A program made the position numbers and the translations under genes. The notes below the pieces were generated by a model. It was not told where the DNA came from, made no database searches, and saw only the letters and a list, made by a program, of their open reading frames with translations. Below are positions 16,958-28,739 of a DNA stretch of 64,000 bases, piece by piece. Origin of the DNA: Pseudorhodoferax sp. Leaf274 (lineage in GTDB: Bacteria; Pseudomonadota; Gammaproteobacteria; Burkholderiales; Burkholderiaceae_C); NCBI RefSeq assembly GCF_001422445.1, contig NZ_LMNA01000003.1, positions 249,996-313,995 on the forward strand, in the 5' to 3' direction. Every line of letters begins with the position of its first letter. The stretch's first letter is position 1.

Positions 16958-17856
16958 ATGTCCTCCCTTGCTTCTTCGCCGCACGCGGCCGTGCCGTCGC
17001 GCCCGCATGGCCGCTCGCCCGGCGCACGCGCGTTCGCCGCGCTGCTGCGCAACCCGCTGGCGCTGGCCGGCATCGCCATCCTCGTGCTGACGGCCGTGGT
17101 GGCGGCCCTGGCCGGCGTGATCGCGCCCGGCGACCCGCTCGACATGGCCGGCATCCCGCTCCAGTGGCCCGGCGACGACGCCGCGCACCGGCTCGGCACC
17201 GATTCGCTGGGCCGCGATGTGTTCAGCGGCCTGGTGCACGGCACGCGCGCCTCGCTCATGGTCGGCCTGTCGGCCGCCAGCATCAGCCTGGCCATCGGCG
17301 TGGTGGTGGGCGCCGTCGGCGGCTACTTCGGCGGGCGCACCGACAACGTTCTGGTGCGCGTGACCGAGCTGTTCCAGACCGTGCCGGCCTTCCTGCTCGT
17401 GATCGTGCTGGTGGCCATCCACCAGCCCACGCTGCCCGTGATCCAGGCCGCCATCGGCCTGGCCTCCTGGCCCGAGATCGCGCGGCTGGTGCGCGCCGAG
17501 TTCCGCGTGCTGCGCGACAGCGACTTCGTGCTCGCCGCGCGCGCCAGCGGCTTCGGCCCGCTGCACATCATCTGGCACGAGGTGTTGCCCAACGCGCTGC
17601 CGCCGCTGATCGTGACCACCTCCATCCTGATCGCCAGCGCGATCCTGGCCGAATCCGGCCTGTCCTTCCTGGGCATGAGCGACCCCAACGTCGTGAGCTG
17701 GGGCGGCATGATTGGCGGCAACCGCGAACACATCGGCTCGGCCTGGTTCCTGACGGCGTTGCCGGGGGCGGCGATTGCCACCGTGGTGCTGGCGTTCAAC
17801 CTGCTGGGGGATGGGCTCAACGACGCGCTGAACCCCCGTCTGCGGAGGCGTTCCGC

Positions 17857-17860
<4 letters not shown>
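16958..17860 (+). CDS. ABC transporter permease, DppC/OppC type
   Basis: The 300-residue protein has a cytoplasmic N-terminus of about 30 residues, then helices, with the DppC signatures HRLGTDSLGRDVFSGLVHG, the EAA loop LAARASGFGPLHIIWHEVLPN and AILAESGLSFLGM. It pairs with the DppB-type subunit encoded 26 bp upstream. Its stop codon overlaps the ATP-binding gene start (ATGA at 17857), so the three transport genes are translationally linked. Confidence 0.92.
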
Positions 17861-19571
<1,711 letters not shown>

Positions 19572-19575
<4 letters not shown>

Positions 19576-21032
19576 ACGCGCGCAGCCTGGACGGCCTGGC
19601 CGCGCTGGAACAACGCCTGCACGAAGACCTGGAGCGGCTTTGCCTGCCGGCCCCGGACTGGCTGCACCGCGCCGAGGACGATGCCGTGCTCGACGTCGCC
19701 ATCGTCGGCGGCGGCATGTCGGGCCTGGCCGCGGCGGCCGCGCTGCGCCTGCTGGGCATCCAGCGCGTGCAGGTGTTCGACCGCAACCCGGCCGGCGAGG
19801 AAGGCCCCTGGGTCGCGCATGCGCGCATGGAGACGCTCCGCTCGCCCAAGCACCTGGTCGGCCCCGCGCTGGGCCTGCCCTCGCTGACCTTCCGCGCCTG
19901 GTACGAGGCCGCGTTCGGCCAAAGCGCCTGGGAGGCACTGGGCCGCATTCCGCGCGCGCAGTGGCAGGACTACCTGAATTGGTTCCGCGCCGCGCTGGCC
20001 TTGCCCGTGGCCAACCGGGTGCAGGTGGAGGGCATCGAAGGCGCCGTGCTAGCCGACGGGACCGACGGCGTGGCGTTCGCGGCCGTGTCGGGCAGCGAGC
20101 GCCGCCCGCGGCTGGCCCGCCACCTCGTGCTGGCCACCGGCATGGACGGCCTGGGCGGCGCGGCCGTGCCGGCCCTGGCCGATGCGCTGCCGCGCGCGCG
20201 TTGGCAGCACAGTTCGGAGCGCATCGACTTCCGTGCCTGGCGCGGCCGGCGCGTGGGTATCGTGGGCGGCGGCGATTCGGCGCTCGACGCCGCGGCCACT
20301 GCGCTCGAAGCCGGCGCGGCCGCGGTGGATGTCTTCGTGCGCGGCGCGGACTTCGCCCGCATCAACTACTGGAAGGCGTTCGCGCACGCCGGCCACTACC
20401 ACGGCTTCGCGGCGCTGGCGCCCGCGTCGCGCCAGCCCATGCTGGATTTCCTCAAGGCGCAGAAGGTGCCGCCGGCCCAGGGCACGGTGCGGCGCGTGGC
20501 CGGTTTCGACAACGTGCGCCTGCACTTCAACAGCCCGGTGCGCGCGCTGGCGGTGGCGGCCGACGGCAGCATCGCACTGCGCACGCCGCATGCGGCCTAC
20601 GCGCTCGACCACCTCGTGTTCGCCACCGGCTACCGCACGGATCTGGCGCTGCGGCCCGAGTTGGCCGCGCTCGCGCCGCACCTGCGCTGGTGGAGCGAGC
20701 GGCAGCCCGTGCATGCCTCCAGCTTTGCGCTCGACGGTTTCCCCGAGACCGCGGCCGACTTCTCGCTCGTCGCGCGCGATCCGGCGGCCTGCCCCGTGCT
20801 CGCGCGCGTGCACCTGTTCACGGGCGCCGCGCTCATGAGCCAGGGCAAGCTCACGGGCGACATCCCGGGCATCGGCCATGGTGCGGAGCGGCTCGCGCGC
20901 GGCATCGCGGCGCGGCTCTACGCGGCCGATTTCGACCGGCAACTGCAGGCCGTGCAGGCCTATGGCGAACTGGAAGTGCAGGGCGACGAATGGGCGCGCA
21001 TCCGCGTGGACCATCCGGCCCCGCCGATTTGA
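19572..21032 (+). CDS. FAD/NAD(P)-dependent oxidoreductase, flavin monooxygenase-like
   Basis: The 486-residue protein has an FAD-binding Rossmann motif GGGMSG at residues 46-51 and a second nucleotide-binding site (RVGIVGGGDSALDAAA, about residue 225), plus the ATGYR stretch near residue 352, an arrangement shared with flavin-containing and Baeyer-Villiger-type monooxygenases. It is translationally coupled to the ABC ATPase gene and lies 11 bp before a CMD-domain gene, so it most likely oxidises the imported compound or a product of it. It has no signal peptide and is cytoplasmic. An upstream in-frame start would run through the ATPase C-terminus and was rejected. The substrate is unknown. 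Confidence 0.8.
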
Positions 21033-21043
21033 GGAGAAACAGC

Positions 21044-22171
21044 ATGCCCGATCCCACCGTGCCAAGCCACGAAACCCTGGCTGCGCGCCTGGCCGGCGTG
21101 GCGGCCGGCAGCCCGCTGGCCGAGGCCCTGGCCATGCGCGCCGACGCGAACCTGCACGCCGAGGCCAGCGCGCAGGTTCTGTTCGAGCGTGTCGACACGC
21201 AGCGCCTGTCGCATGCGGAACGCTTTGGCATCGCGCTGGCCACGGCCGACCTGCATGCGGACATCCGGCTGTCTGCGCACTATGGCGAGCGCCTGGCGCA
21301 GGCCGGCGGCCCGCCGCCCGAGGACGCGCGCTGGACAGCCGCGCTGCGCCACGTGCGCCTGCTGGTCGTGGAGCCCGTGCGCGCCGCGGCCACCGACTTG
21401 CGCGCACTCGAGACGGCCGGCTGGTCGGCCGATGCCATCCTGACGCTGTCGCAGGTGGTCGCGTACGTGAGCTTCCAGAGCCGTTTCGTGGCGGGCTTGG
21501 CGCTGTTGGCCGATACGGCCGCCGCGGCCGGCGGCGAGCCGCCTGTGCCGGCCGGCGTGTGGCACACACAGCCGACCGCGCTGAGCGGCCGGCCCGCGCC
21601 CACCGCATTCACACGCGACGAACTCGGCTGGGAACCCTGGCTTGCACCGCGTGCGGCGGCCACGCTGTCGCCGGCCGAGACCGAACAGTTGCAAAAGGCC
21701 GGCCACCTGCAGTCGGACTACTTCATGCTGCTGGCGCGGGACACGCCGGTGCTGGACCACCGGACGCGCACCGACAAAGGCATCTTCTACACGCACGGCG
21801 GCCTGTCGCGCGCTGAGCGCGAGCTGGCGGCCACCGTCACGAGCAAGGTCAATGGCTGCATCTACTGCGCCTCGGTGCACGCGCGCAAGGCGGCGCAGCT
21901 GTCGGGCGAGGTGGCTGCCGCCGATGCCCTGCTGGCCGTGGCGCCGGGCGGTGACCTGGCGGCTGGTCAGTCGCCGCGCTGGCAGGCGCAGATCCGCTTC
22001 GCGGCGCAGCTGGCGGCCACGCCGTCGCGCCTGGGCGTCGCCGAACTGGCGCCCTTGCAGGCGCTCGGCCTGACCACGCTGGAGCTGCTGGACCTGGTGG
22101 GGGCTGTAGCTTTCTTCTCCTGGGCCAACCGGCTCATGCTGACGCTGGGCGAGCCGTTCCGCCAGCCTTGA
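21044..22171 (+). CDS. CMD (AhpD-like) domain protein
   Basis: The 375-residue protein has an unusual N-terminal half (about residues 1-190, all-helical) and a C-terminal carboxymuconolactone decarboxylase/AhpD-like half. The redox centre is C272-x-x-C275-x-x-x-H279 (NGCIYCASVHARKA), as in alkylhydroperoxidase D. I recall a similar two-half CMD family encoded beside peptide-type ABC transporters and flavin enzymes in Agrobacterium (the Avi_7170 type). A strong ribosome-binding site (gaggagaaac) precedes the ATG. It ends the operon; the next gene is convergent 4 bp away. A role in removing peroxides made by the flavoprotein is an inference. Confidence 0.8.
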   Translation: MPDPTVPSHETLAARLAGVAAGSPLAEALAMRADANLHAEASAQVLFERVDTQRLSHAERFGIALATADLHADIRLSAHYGERLAQAGGPPPEDARWTAALRHVRLLVVEPVRAAATDLRALETAGWSADAILTLSQVVAYVSFQSRFVAGLALLADTAAAAGGEPPVPAGVWHTQPTALSGRPAPTAFTRDELGWEPWLAPRAAATLSPAETEQLQKAGHLQSDYFMLLARDTPVLDHRTRTDKGIFYTHGGLSRAERELAATVTSKVNGCIYCASVHARKAAQLSGEVAAADALLAVAPGGDLAAGQSPRWQAQIRFAAQLAATPSRLGVAELAPLQALGLTTLELLDLVGAVAFFSWANRLMLTLGEPFRQP

Positions 22172-22175
22172 CGGC

Positions 22176-23348
22176 TCAGTGCCGCTCGATGCCGCGCCGC
22201 GCGATGGTCTTGGCCATGCTCCAGCGGTGCACCTCGCTCGGGCCGTCGTAGACGCGGAAGGCGCGCATGTCGCGGAAGATGCGGGCGACGATGGTCTCGT
22301 CGCTGACGCCGCTGGCGCCCAGGATCTGCACCGAACGGTCGACCACGCGCCACTCGGCCTCCGAGCACAGCACCTTGGCCACGCTGGATTCGTGGCGGCC
22401 TTTCTGGCCCTGGTCCAGCACCCAGGCGCAGTGCCAGATGGCCAGGCGCGCGCTGTGCAGGTCCATCTCGTTGTCGGCCAGCATGAAGCCCACGCCCTCG
22501 TGCTCCACGAGCGGCTGGCCGAAGGCCTTGCGCGTCTTGGCGTAGTCGCTGGCCACATCGTGCGCGCGGCGCGCCTGGCCCAGCCAGCGCATGCAGTGCG
22601 TGAGGCGTGCGGGCGCCAGGCGGATCTGGGCATAGCGGAAGCCCTGGCCCAGCTCGCCCAGCACGTCGGTGGCCGGCACGCGCAGGCCGTCGAAGCGCAC
22701 CACGCCGTGGCCGCCCGTGAAGCAGCTGTCCAGCGCGTCGATCTGGCGCTCGATGACGATCTCTTTCTGGGCCATGTCGGCCAGGAACATGGTGGCGCTG
22801 CCGTCTTCCATGCGCGCCATGACGATGGCGAAGCCCGCGCCCGTGGCGCCCGTGATGAACCACTTGGTGCCGGTGATCACGTAGTCGTCGCCGTCGCGCA
22901 CGGCCAGGGTCTGCATCATCGACGGGTCGGAGCCCGCGCCCGGGGGCGGCTCGGTCATGCAGAAGCACGAGCGCACGTGGCCGTCGATCAGCGGCTGCAG
23001 CCAGCGCTTCTTCTGTGCGTCGGTGGCCACCACTTCCATCAGGTGCACGTTGCCTTCGTCGGGCGCGTGGATGTTGAGCGCCACCGGGCCCAGCGGCGAG
23101 TAGCCGGCTTCCTCGAACACGATGGCCTTGTCCACGTGCGACAGGCCCAGGCCGCCGTGCTCTTTCGACGCATGCGGCGTCAGCAGGCCGGCGCGCTTGG
23201 CGCGCGCGACCAGCTCGTCGCGCAGCGCCTCGTGCGGGCCGTGGTGGTCCTGGCGCGGATCCTTCTCCAGCGGGATGACCTCTTCGGCGATGAAGCGGCG
23301 GGTGCGCTCCTGCAGGTCCTGCTGGGCGGGGGAGAGGCTGAAATCCAT
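22176..23348 (-). CDS. Acyl-CoA dehydrogenase family protein
   Basis: About 390 residues from ATG 23348 (MDFSLSPAQQDLQERTRRF). It shows the ACAD signatures SCFCMTEPPPGAGSD (the flavin-contacting strand), ITGTKWFITGATGAG, and near the C-terminus DRSVQILGASGVSDET and RVYDGPSEVHRWSMAK. The ...G-P-S-E-V-H-R ending is typical of the ACAD10/11 and long-chain branch. It would introduce a double bond into an acyl-CoA using FAD and an electron-transfer flavoprotein. It is convergent with the CMD gene and is not in an obvious fatty-acid operon, so the chain-length preference is unknown. Confidence 0.9.
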   Translation of the reverse strand: MDFSLSPAQQDLQERTRRFIAEEVIPLEKDPRQDHHGPHEALRDELVARAKRAGLLTPHASKEHGGLGLSHVDKAIVFEEAGYSPLGPVALNIHAPDEGNVHLMEVVATDAQKKRWLQPLIDGHVRSCFCMTEPPPGAGSDPSMMQTLAVRDGDDYVITGTKWFITGATGAGFAIVMARMEDGSATMFLADMAQKEIVIERQIDALDSCFTGGHGVVRFDGLRVPATDVLGELGQGFRYAQIRLAPARLTHCMRWLGQARRAHDVASDYAKTRKAFGQPLVEHEGVGFMLADNEMDLHSARLAIWHCAWVLDQGQKGRHESSVAKVLCSEAEWRVVDRSVQILGASGVSDETIVARIFRDMRAFRVYDGPSEVHRWSMAKTIARRGIERH

Positions 23349-23515
23349 GGGGGCGTTCGGGGGTTGGACAGTGAGGCGCGAGCCTAGCGCAGCGCTTCTC
23401 GGCGGCCGTGTCACCTTGGCTACCCGGCGGGGCAGGCGCTGTCGCGTCGGCGGCATGCGCCCTCGTGCGCGCGCGGCCTACAGACGCACACGTGCGCGCA
23501 GGGCAGCATGTGGGC

Positions 23516-24028
23516 ATGCCCCTGCCCCCACCCCCGACCTTCATTCCCTTGACGCGCACCCGGCACCCCTGGCTGGGACTGCTGGGCTGGCTGCTGCTGT
23601 GCTTTGCCGTGGCCGCCCTGGGTTCTTTCGCCTCGCGCGGCGCGCCATCGTTCTATGCGCAGCTCGACCAGCCGGCCTGGGCGCCGCCCGCCAGCGTGTT
23701 CGGGCCGGTCTGGACCGTGCTGTTCGTCCTGATGGCGGTGGCGGCCTGGCAGGTCTGGCGCCTGCGCGGCTGGTCTGCGCCGCTGGCCCTGTTCCTCGCG
23801 CAGCTCGCCGCCAACAGCCTGTGGAGCTGGCTCTTCTTCGGCTGGCACCTGGGCGGGCCGGCGTTTGCCGACGTGCTGCTGCTGTGGGCGCTGCTGGCCG
23901 CCACGCTGGCCGGCTTCTGGCGCATCCGCCGCAGCGCCGGCCTGCTGCTGGTGCCTTACCTGGCCTGGGTCACGTTCGCGGCCGCGTTGAACTGGGACCT
24001 GTGGCAACGCAACCCGGCGCTGTTGTGA
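23516..24028 (+). CDS. tspO: TspO/MBR family membrane protein
   Basis: About 170 residues from ATG 23516 with five predicted helices and the Trp-rich TspO pattern: FYAQLDQPAWAPPASVFGPVW, NSLWSWLFFGWH and a final AAALNWDLWQRN. TspO proteins bind porphyrins, haem and cholesterol-like ligands and act as outer-membrane sensors or regulators in proteobacteria. It lies alone between two minus-strand genes. The length agrees with bacterial homologues. Ligand and regulatory targets are not visible in the sequence. Confidence 0.88.
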   Translation: MPLPPPPTFIPLTRTRHPWLGLLGWLLLCFAVAALGSFASRGAPSFYAQLDQPAWAPPASVFGPVWTVLFVLMAVAAWQVWRLRGWSAPLALFLAQLAANSLWSWLFFGWHLGGPAFADVLLLWALLAATLAGFWRIRRSAGLLLVPYLAWVTFAAALNWDLWQRNPALL

Positions 24029-24034
24029 CGGGCC

Positions 24035-25018
24035 TTACTTCTTCACGTCGATCTTGGCCAGGATGCCCTTGAACATCTCGCGGTCGGCCAGGATCTGCTT
24101 GAGGAACACGTCGCCCTCGGCATACGAATAGCCCAGGTTGCTGCGCTCCAACGTCTCGCGGAAGGCCGGCTCGGCGGCCGCCTGCCGCGCCATGGTGCGC
24201 AGCTTGCCCACCACCTCGTCGGGCGTGCCCTTGGGCACGGCCAGGCCGCGCCAGGCGCCGACCGTGAGGTCCACGCCGCGCTCCTTGAGCGTGGGTGTGT
24301 TGGCGAACAGGCCTGGCATGCGCGCATCGGCCATCACGGCCAGCACGCGCAGCTTGCCGGCCGCCACGTGCTGCGCCACCTCGCCGGGGCTCACGGTCAC
24401 CGCGTCGAGGTGGCCGCCCAGCAGGCTCAGCACGGCCGGATTGCCGCCCTGGTAGGGGATGTGCGTGAAGCGCGCGCCGGTCTTCTCCTCGAGGGCCAGC
24501 GCCGCCACGTGCCAGGCGTCGCCGGTGCCGGCATTGCCCACGCGGATTTTCTCGGGCGCCTGCTTCGCCGCGGCGAGGAACTCCTCGATGCTCTTCCAGG
24601 GCGCGTCGGCCGCGACCGTGACGGCCGAGGGATCGTTGTTGAGCCGTGCGATGAAGGTGTAGTCCTCCACAACCACCTTGGTCAGGTTCAGCGCGGGCAG
24701 GATCGCCAGGTTCACGCTGACCACGCCCATCTTGTAGCCGTCCTTCTTGGCCTGGGCCACGTCGGTGAAGCCGATGGAGCTGGCCGCGCCGGGCTTGTTG
24801 ACGACGACGATGGGCTGCGCGAAGTGCGTGCGTGCGGCCTCGCCGAAGGTGCGCGCCACGGCGTCGGTGCCGCCCCCGGCGGCGGCCGAGACCACGAGTT
24901 CGACGGGCTTGTTCGGGTAGTCCTGCGCCAGGGCCGGGATGGCGAGGCAAAGGCCGGCGCTGCAGGCCAGGCCGAGCAGCAGATGGCGCCGCGCGGGCGC
25001 CCCAGGGATGTGGATCAT
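24035..25018 (-). CDS. Bug-family (TctC-like) periplasmic solute-binding protein
   Basis: About 327 residues from ATG 25018, with an RR-containing signal peptide (ARRHLLLGLACSAGLCLAIPALAQ) and the family pattern DYPNKPVELVVSAAAGGGTDAVAR, NKPGAASSIGFTDVAQAKKDGYKMG, IRVGNAGTGDAWH and HIPYQGGNPAVL. It is the last gene in the tctCBA-VOC direction, 94 bp after the VOC gene, so it may be a second binding protein for the TctAB permease encoded upstream or belong to another transporter. The ligand is probably a carboxylate; the sequence does not say which. Confidence 0.88.
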   Translation of the reverse strand: MIHIPGAPARRHLLLGLACSAGLCLAIPALAQDYPNKPVELVVSAAAGGGTDAVARTFGEAARTHFAQPIVVVNKPGAASSIGFTDVAQAKKDGYKMGVVSVNLAILPALNLTKVVVEDYTFIARLNNDPSAVTVAADAPWKSIEEFLAAAKQAPEKIRVGNAGTGDAWHVAALALEEKTGARFTHIPYQGGNPAVLSLLGGHLDAVTVSPGEVAQHVAAGKLRVLAVMADARMPGLFANTPTLKERGVDLTVGAWRGLAVPKGTPDEVVGKLRTMARQAAAEPAFRETLERSNLGYSYAEGDVFLKQILADREMFKGILAKIDVKK

Positions 25019-25112
25019 GAAACCTCGGCAGTGCACTGGCACGGCGCCAGCGGCCTGCGAGTGTCAGCGCTGAGGTACGGTATGCAAGTAGGTGTGAACC
25101 CGCGCCGGCTGT

Positions 25113-25541
25113 CTAGAACGTGACGCGCACCGAGGGCGCGCTGCGCGTCGCCTCGCCGTGGAACACGGCCTCGATGTTGTTGCCGTCCGGGTCGATCACG
25201 AAGGCCCCGTAGTAGCCCGGGTGGTAGGGCCGCTCGCCCGGTGCGCCGTTGTCGCGGCCGCCATGGGCCAGCGCGGTCTGGTGGAACGCGTCCACGGTGG
25301 CGCGGTCCTTGGCCTGGAAGGCCAGGTGGTGGCGGCCCGTCAGCTGGCCCTGCGCGGCTTCGCTGCTGGCGGTCGAGATGAACAGCTCGTCGGCCCAGAA
25401 GTAGTCGTCGCCCGCGCCGCCCAGCGGGATCTCCAGCGTCGCGAACACGGCGGTGTAGAACGCGCGGCTGGCTTCGAGATCGCGCACCACCAGCTGGATG
25501 TGGTCGATCAGCCGGCCCCGGTGCAGTTCGTTGGTCTCCAT
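25113..25541 (-). CDS. VOC (glyoxalase/dioxygenase superfamily) protein
   Basis: The 142-residue protein is a VOC-fold pair of beta-alpha-beta-beta-beta units: IDHIQLVVRDLEASRAFYTA at the N-terminus, HHLAFQAKDRATVDAFH in the middle, and GYYGAFVIDPDGNNIEAVFH at the C-terminus. Metal-binding positions are His14, His72 and the Glu in NNIEAV. Family members include glyoxalase I, ring-cleaving dioxygenases and antibiotic-resistance proteins. It is 86 bp downstream of tctA and on the same strand, suggesting a role in catabolism of the transported acid. A ribosome-binding site (aaggagcatgcg) precedes the ATG. Confidence 0.85.
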   Translation of the reverse strand: METNELHRGRLIDHIQLVVRDLEASRAFYTAVFATLEIPLGGAGDDYFWADELFISTASSEAAQGQLTGRHHLAFQAKDRATVDAFHQTALAHGGRDNGAPGERPYHPGYYGAFVIDPDGNNIEAVFHGEATRSAPSVRVTF

Positions 25542-25627
25542 CGCATGCTCCTTGGCAAAAGGAAAAGCCGGCAGCGTACGCCCGCGAGGGGGCTCCGTGC
25601 CGGCTTTCCCGCAGCGGTGGCGGGGAT

Positions 25628-27130
25628 TCAGCCCGCCTTGCGCCGCCCCATCCACTGCACCGCGCGCGGCAGCACCAGCACGGCCAGCACGACGACCAGC
25701 AGCGCCAGCGACATGGGCCGCTGCAGGAACACCATGGCGCTGCCTTCGCCGATGGACACGGCGTTGCGCAGCTGCGCCTCGGCCAGCGGGCCCAGGATCA
25801 TGCCGACCACCACCGGCGCGGTCGGGAAGGCATAGCGCCGCATCACCACGCCCAAGAGGCCGATGCCGAACAGCAGGAACAGGTCGAACGCGCTTTGCCG
25901 CATGCCGTAGGCGCCCACGGTCGAGAAGATCAGGATGCCGGCGTACAGCTGCGGCTTGGGGATCTTCAAGAGCTTGACCCACAGGCCCACCAGCGGCAGG
26001 TTCAGCACCAGCAGCATGATGTTGCCGATGTACAGCGAGGCGATCAGCGCCCAGACCAGCGCGGCCGAGGTGGTGAACAGCTGCGGGCCGGGCTGGATGC
26101 CGTAGTTCTGGAACGCGCCGAGCAGGATGGCCGTGGTGTTGCTGGTCGGGATGCCCAGCGTCAGCAACGGGATCAGCGCGGCCGTCACGGTGGCGTTGTT
26201 GGCCGCCTCGGGGCCGGCCACGCCTTCGATGGCGCCCTTGGTGCCGAACTCGGCCCGGTTCGCCGGGTCCTTGGCCAGCTTCTTCTCGGTGGCGTAGGAC
26301 AGGAAGGTCGGGATCTCGGTGCCGCCCGCCGGGATGCAGCCGAACGGCGTGCCGATGGCCGTGCCGCGCAGCCAGGCCGGGATCGAGCGCTTCCAGTCGC
26401 GCGCGGTCATGTGCACGCGGCTGAGCTTGTTCTGCGACTCGGCCACCTTGCCCTCGTACAGCACGGCGTAGAGCACCTCGGCCACGGCGAACAGGCCGAC
26501 GGCGACCAGCACGATCTCGATGCCGTCCAGCAGTTCTGGGATGTTGCCCACGTAGCGGCCCTGCCCCGAGATCTGGTCCAGGCCCACGCAGCCGATCGCC
26601 AGGCCGATGAACAGCGCCGTCATGCCGCGCAGCGTGCTCTGGCCCAGCACCGCGCTGACGGTGGTGAAGGCCAGCAGCATGAGCATGAAGTATTCGGGCG
26701 GGCCGAGCTTGACCGCGAACTCGGCCACGCTCGGGGCGAACAGCGTCACGATGACGGTGGCGATGGTGCCGGCCACGAACGAGCCGATCGCCGCCGTGGC
26801 CAGCGCCGCGCCGGCGCGGCCGCTCTTGGCCATCTTGTTGCCTTCCAGCGCCGTGACCATGGAGGCGGTCTCGCCCGGCGTGTTGAGCAGGATGGAGGTG
26901 GTGGAGCCGCCATACATGGCGCCGTAGTAGATGCCGGCGAAGAAGATCATCGAGGCCGTGACCTCGACCTTGCCGGTGATGGGCAGCAGCATGGCCACGG
27001 CCACGGCCGGGCCGATGCCGGGCAGCACGCCGACGGCCGTGCCGAGCGCGCAGCCGACCAGGCACCACAGCAGGTTGCTGACGGTGATGGCCTGGCTGAA
27101 GCCCTGCATCAATGCGTTGAAGATGTCCAT
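25628..27130 (-). CDS. tctA: Tripartite tricarboxylate transporter, large permease subunit TctA
   Basis: The 500-residue protein has about 11-12 hydrophobic segments and the TctA core motifs [58 protein letters not shown] and [11 protein letters not shown]. It is the main channel of a secondary tripartite transporter that takes up citrate or other carboxylates using the sodium gradient. It works with TctB (encoded immediately upstream, 1 bp gap) and the TctC binding protein. Its ATG follows tctB closely, consistent with a tctC-tctB-tctA operon. Confidence 0.95.
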   Translation of the reverse strand: MDIFNALMQGFSQAITVSNLLWCLVGCALGTAVGVLPGIGPAVAVAMLLPITGKVEVTASMIFFAGIYYGAMYGGSTTSILLNTPGETASMVTALEGNKMAKSGRAGAALATAAIGSFVAGTIATVIVTLFAPSVAEFAVKLGPPEYFMLMLLAFTTVSAVLGQSTLRGMTALFIGLAIGCVGLDQISGQGRYVGNIPELLDGIEIVLVAVGLFAVAEVLYAVLYEGKVAESQNKLSRVHMTARDWKRSIPAWLRGTAIGTPFGCIPAGGTEIPTFLSYATEKKLAKDPANRAEFGTKGAIEGVAGPEAANNATVTAALIPLLTLGIPTSNTTAILLGAFQNYGIQPGPQLFTTSAALVWALIASLYIGNIMLLVLNLPLVGLWVKLLKIPKPQLYAGILIFSTVGAYGMRQSAFDLFLLFGIGLLGVVMRRYAFPTAPVVVGMILGPLAEAQLRNAVSIGEGSAMVFLQRPMSLALLVVVLAVLVLPRAVQWMGRRKAG

Positions 27131-27131
27131 G

Positions 27132-27644
27132 TCAGAACCATCCGGTGTCGGTGAGGCCCGGCAGGTTGATCGCCAGGAACTTGGTGAACATCCAGTAGAC
27201 GGGCGCGGAGATCAGCAGCCCCGTGACGAGGTCGGTCGCCCAGGTGCGCGCGCTGCCCGCGATCGCCTGGCCGCCCGCGCGGCGCAGGCCCTGCACGGCC
27301 AGCACGTAGCACAGCGTGCAGCCCAGGATGAAGCCCAGGTGCTCGATCACCGCGGCGTTGAGCAGCAGGCCGGCCGAGACCCAGACGAAGCCGCTCCAGT
27401 ACGGTGCCGGCAGGTCGGCGTCCTCGCCCGTGTCGCGGAAGCCGCCGCGGCCGGCCTCCAGCAGCAGCAGCACGCCGCACAGCGTGAGCACGGCCGCGCA
27501 CAGCATGGGCAGGAAATTGGGGCCCACGCCGCCGTAGCCGGCGTCCGAGGAGATGCCCAGGGCGCCCCAGCCCATGGCCAGCCCGGTCAGCAGGACGCCC
27601 AGGCTGACCAGCGTCTGCGGGCCGCGTTGATCGCTTGCCGCCAT
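27132..27644 (-). CDS. tctB: Tripartite tricarboxylate transporter, small subunit TctB
   Basis: The 170-residue protein has four hydrophobic helices, the expected size of TctB. Motifs GALGISSDAGYGGVGPNFLPML and the C-terminal TDLVTGLLISAPVYWMFTKFL are typical. It is the small membrane subunit that pairs with TctA. It lies between tctC and tctA, with a 3-bp gap to tctC and 1 bp to tctA, so the three are almost certainly one transcript. Confidence 0.93.
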   Translation of the reverse strand: MAASDQRGPQTLVSLGVLLTGLAMGWGALGISSDAGYGGVGPNFLPMLCAAVLTLCGVLLLLEAGRGGFRDTGEDADLPAPYWSGFVWVSAGLLLNAAVIEHLGFILGCTLCYVLAVQGLRRAGGQAIAGSARTWATDLVTGLLISAPVYWMFTKFLAINLPGLTDTGWF

Positions 27645-27647
27645 GGG

Positions 27648-28607
27648 TCAGACCATTCCGGACTTGGCCATGATCGCGCGCAGCGAGGCGAATTCGTCGT
27701 CGACGAACTTGTCGAACTCGGGCCCGGTCAGCACGGCCGGCGTCCAGTCGTTCTTCTTGACGGCCTCTTGCCACGACGCGCTCTTGACCGCGGTCAGCAC
27801 CATGTCGGTCAGCGCCTTGCGCTGCGGCGCCGTGAGGCCCGGCGCGCCATAGACGCCGCGCCAGTTGCCGATCACCACGTCGATGCCCTGTTCCTTGAGC
27901 GTGGGCACGTTGACGCCGGGCAGGCGCTGCTCGGAGGTGACGCCGATCGCGCGCATCTTGCCGTCGGCAATGTAGGGCGCGAACTCGCTCATGCCGCTGC
28001 CGCCGATGCTCACGTTGCCGCCCAGGATGGCGGCCGTGGCCTCGCCGCCGCCACGGAAGGCCACGTAGTTGATCTTGGCCGGGTCCACGCCGGCACGGCT
28101 GGCGATCATGGCCGCGGCGATGTGCTCGGTGGCACCGCGCGAGCCGCCTCCCCACTTGACGCTGCCGGGGTCCTTCTTGAGCTGGGCCACCACGTCGGCC
28201 ATGGTCTTGAACGGCGAGTTGGCCGGCAGCACGAACACGTTGTATTCGCTGATCAGGCGCGCGATCGGCGTGGCCTGCGACAGGTTCACCGGCGGCTTGC
28301 CGGTGATGATGCCGCCCAGCATCACGGCGCCCATCACCATGAGCGCGTTGGCATCGTTCTTGGAGCCGTTGATGAACTGGGCCAGGCCCAGCGCGCCGGC
28401 GGCGCCGCCCTTGTTGTCGAAGCTCACGGTGTCGGCGGCCTTGGAGTCCATCAGCGCCTTGCCCAGCGCGCGGCCGGTGATGTCCCAGCCGCCGCCGGGG
28501 TTGGCCGGGATCAGCATCTTGACGTTGGGCGCGGCCAGCGCGTGCAATGGCAGGCCGCCGGTGGCGGCGAGGGCGGCTAGTGACTTGAGGAAGGTGTCGC
28601 GGCGCAT
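27648..28607 (-). CDS. tctC: Tripartite tricarboxylate transporter solute-binding protein TctC
   Basis: About 319 residues from ATG 28607, with a signal peptide (MRRDTFLKSLAALAATGGLPLHALAA) and the Bug/TctC pattern NVKMLIPANPGGGWDITGRALGKAL, DNKGGAAGALGLAQFI, VKWGGGSRGATEH and WRGVYGAPGL. The RR in the n-region could direct Tat export. It binds the substrate for the TctAB permease and heads the operon opposite tctDE. A good ribosome-binding site (caggagacttccgc) precedes the ATG. The ligand (citrate or another tricarboxylate) is inferred from family and gene context. Confidence 0.93.
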   Translation of the reverse strand: MRRDTFLKSLAALAATGGLPLHALAAPNVKMLIPANPGGGWDITGRALGKALMDSKAADTVSFDNKGGAAGALGLAQFINGSKNDANALMVMGAVMLGGIITGKPPVNLSQATPIARLISEYNVFVLPANSPFKTMADVVAQLKKDPGSVKWGGGSRGATEHIAAAMIASRAGVDPAKINYVAFRGGGEATAAILGGNVSIGGSGMSEFAPYIADGKMRAIGVTSEQRLPGVNVPTLKEQGIDVVIGNWRGVYGAPGLTAPQRKALTDMVLTAVKSASWQEAVKKNDWTPAVLTGPEFDKFVDDEFASLRAIMAKSGMV

Positions 28608-28739
28608 GCGGAAGTCTCCTGGTGTGTGGGTGAGGAATGCAGATCGGGTGCAGGCTGACCACAGCCTGACGGCGTGGCTATGATGCGCCGCCCTCCTGTC
28701 AGTTGGCTGTCCGCCAGCCTGGGGTAAATACCGAGAACC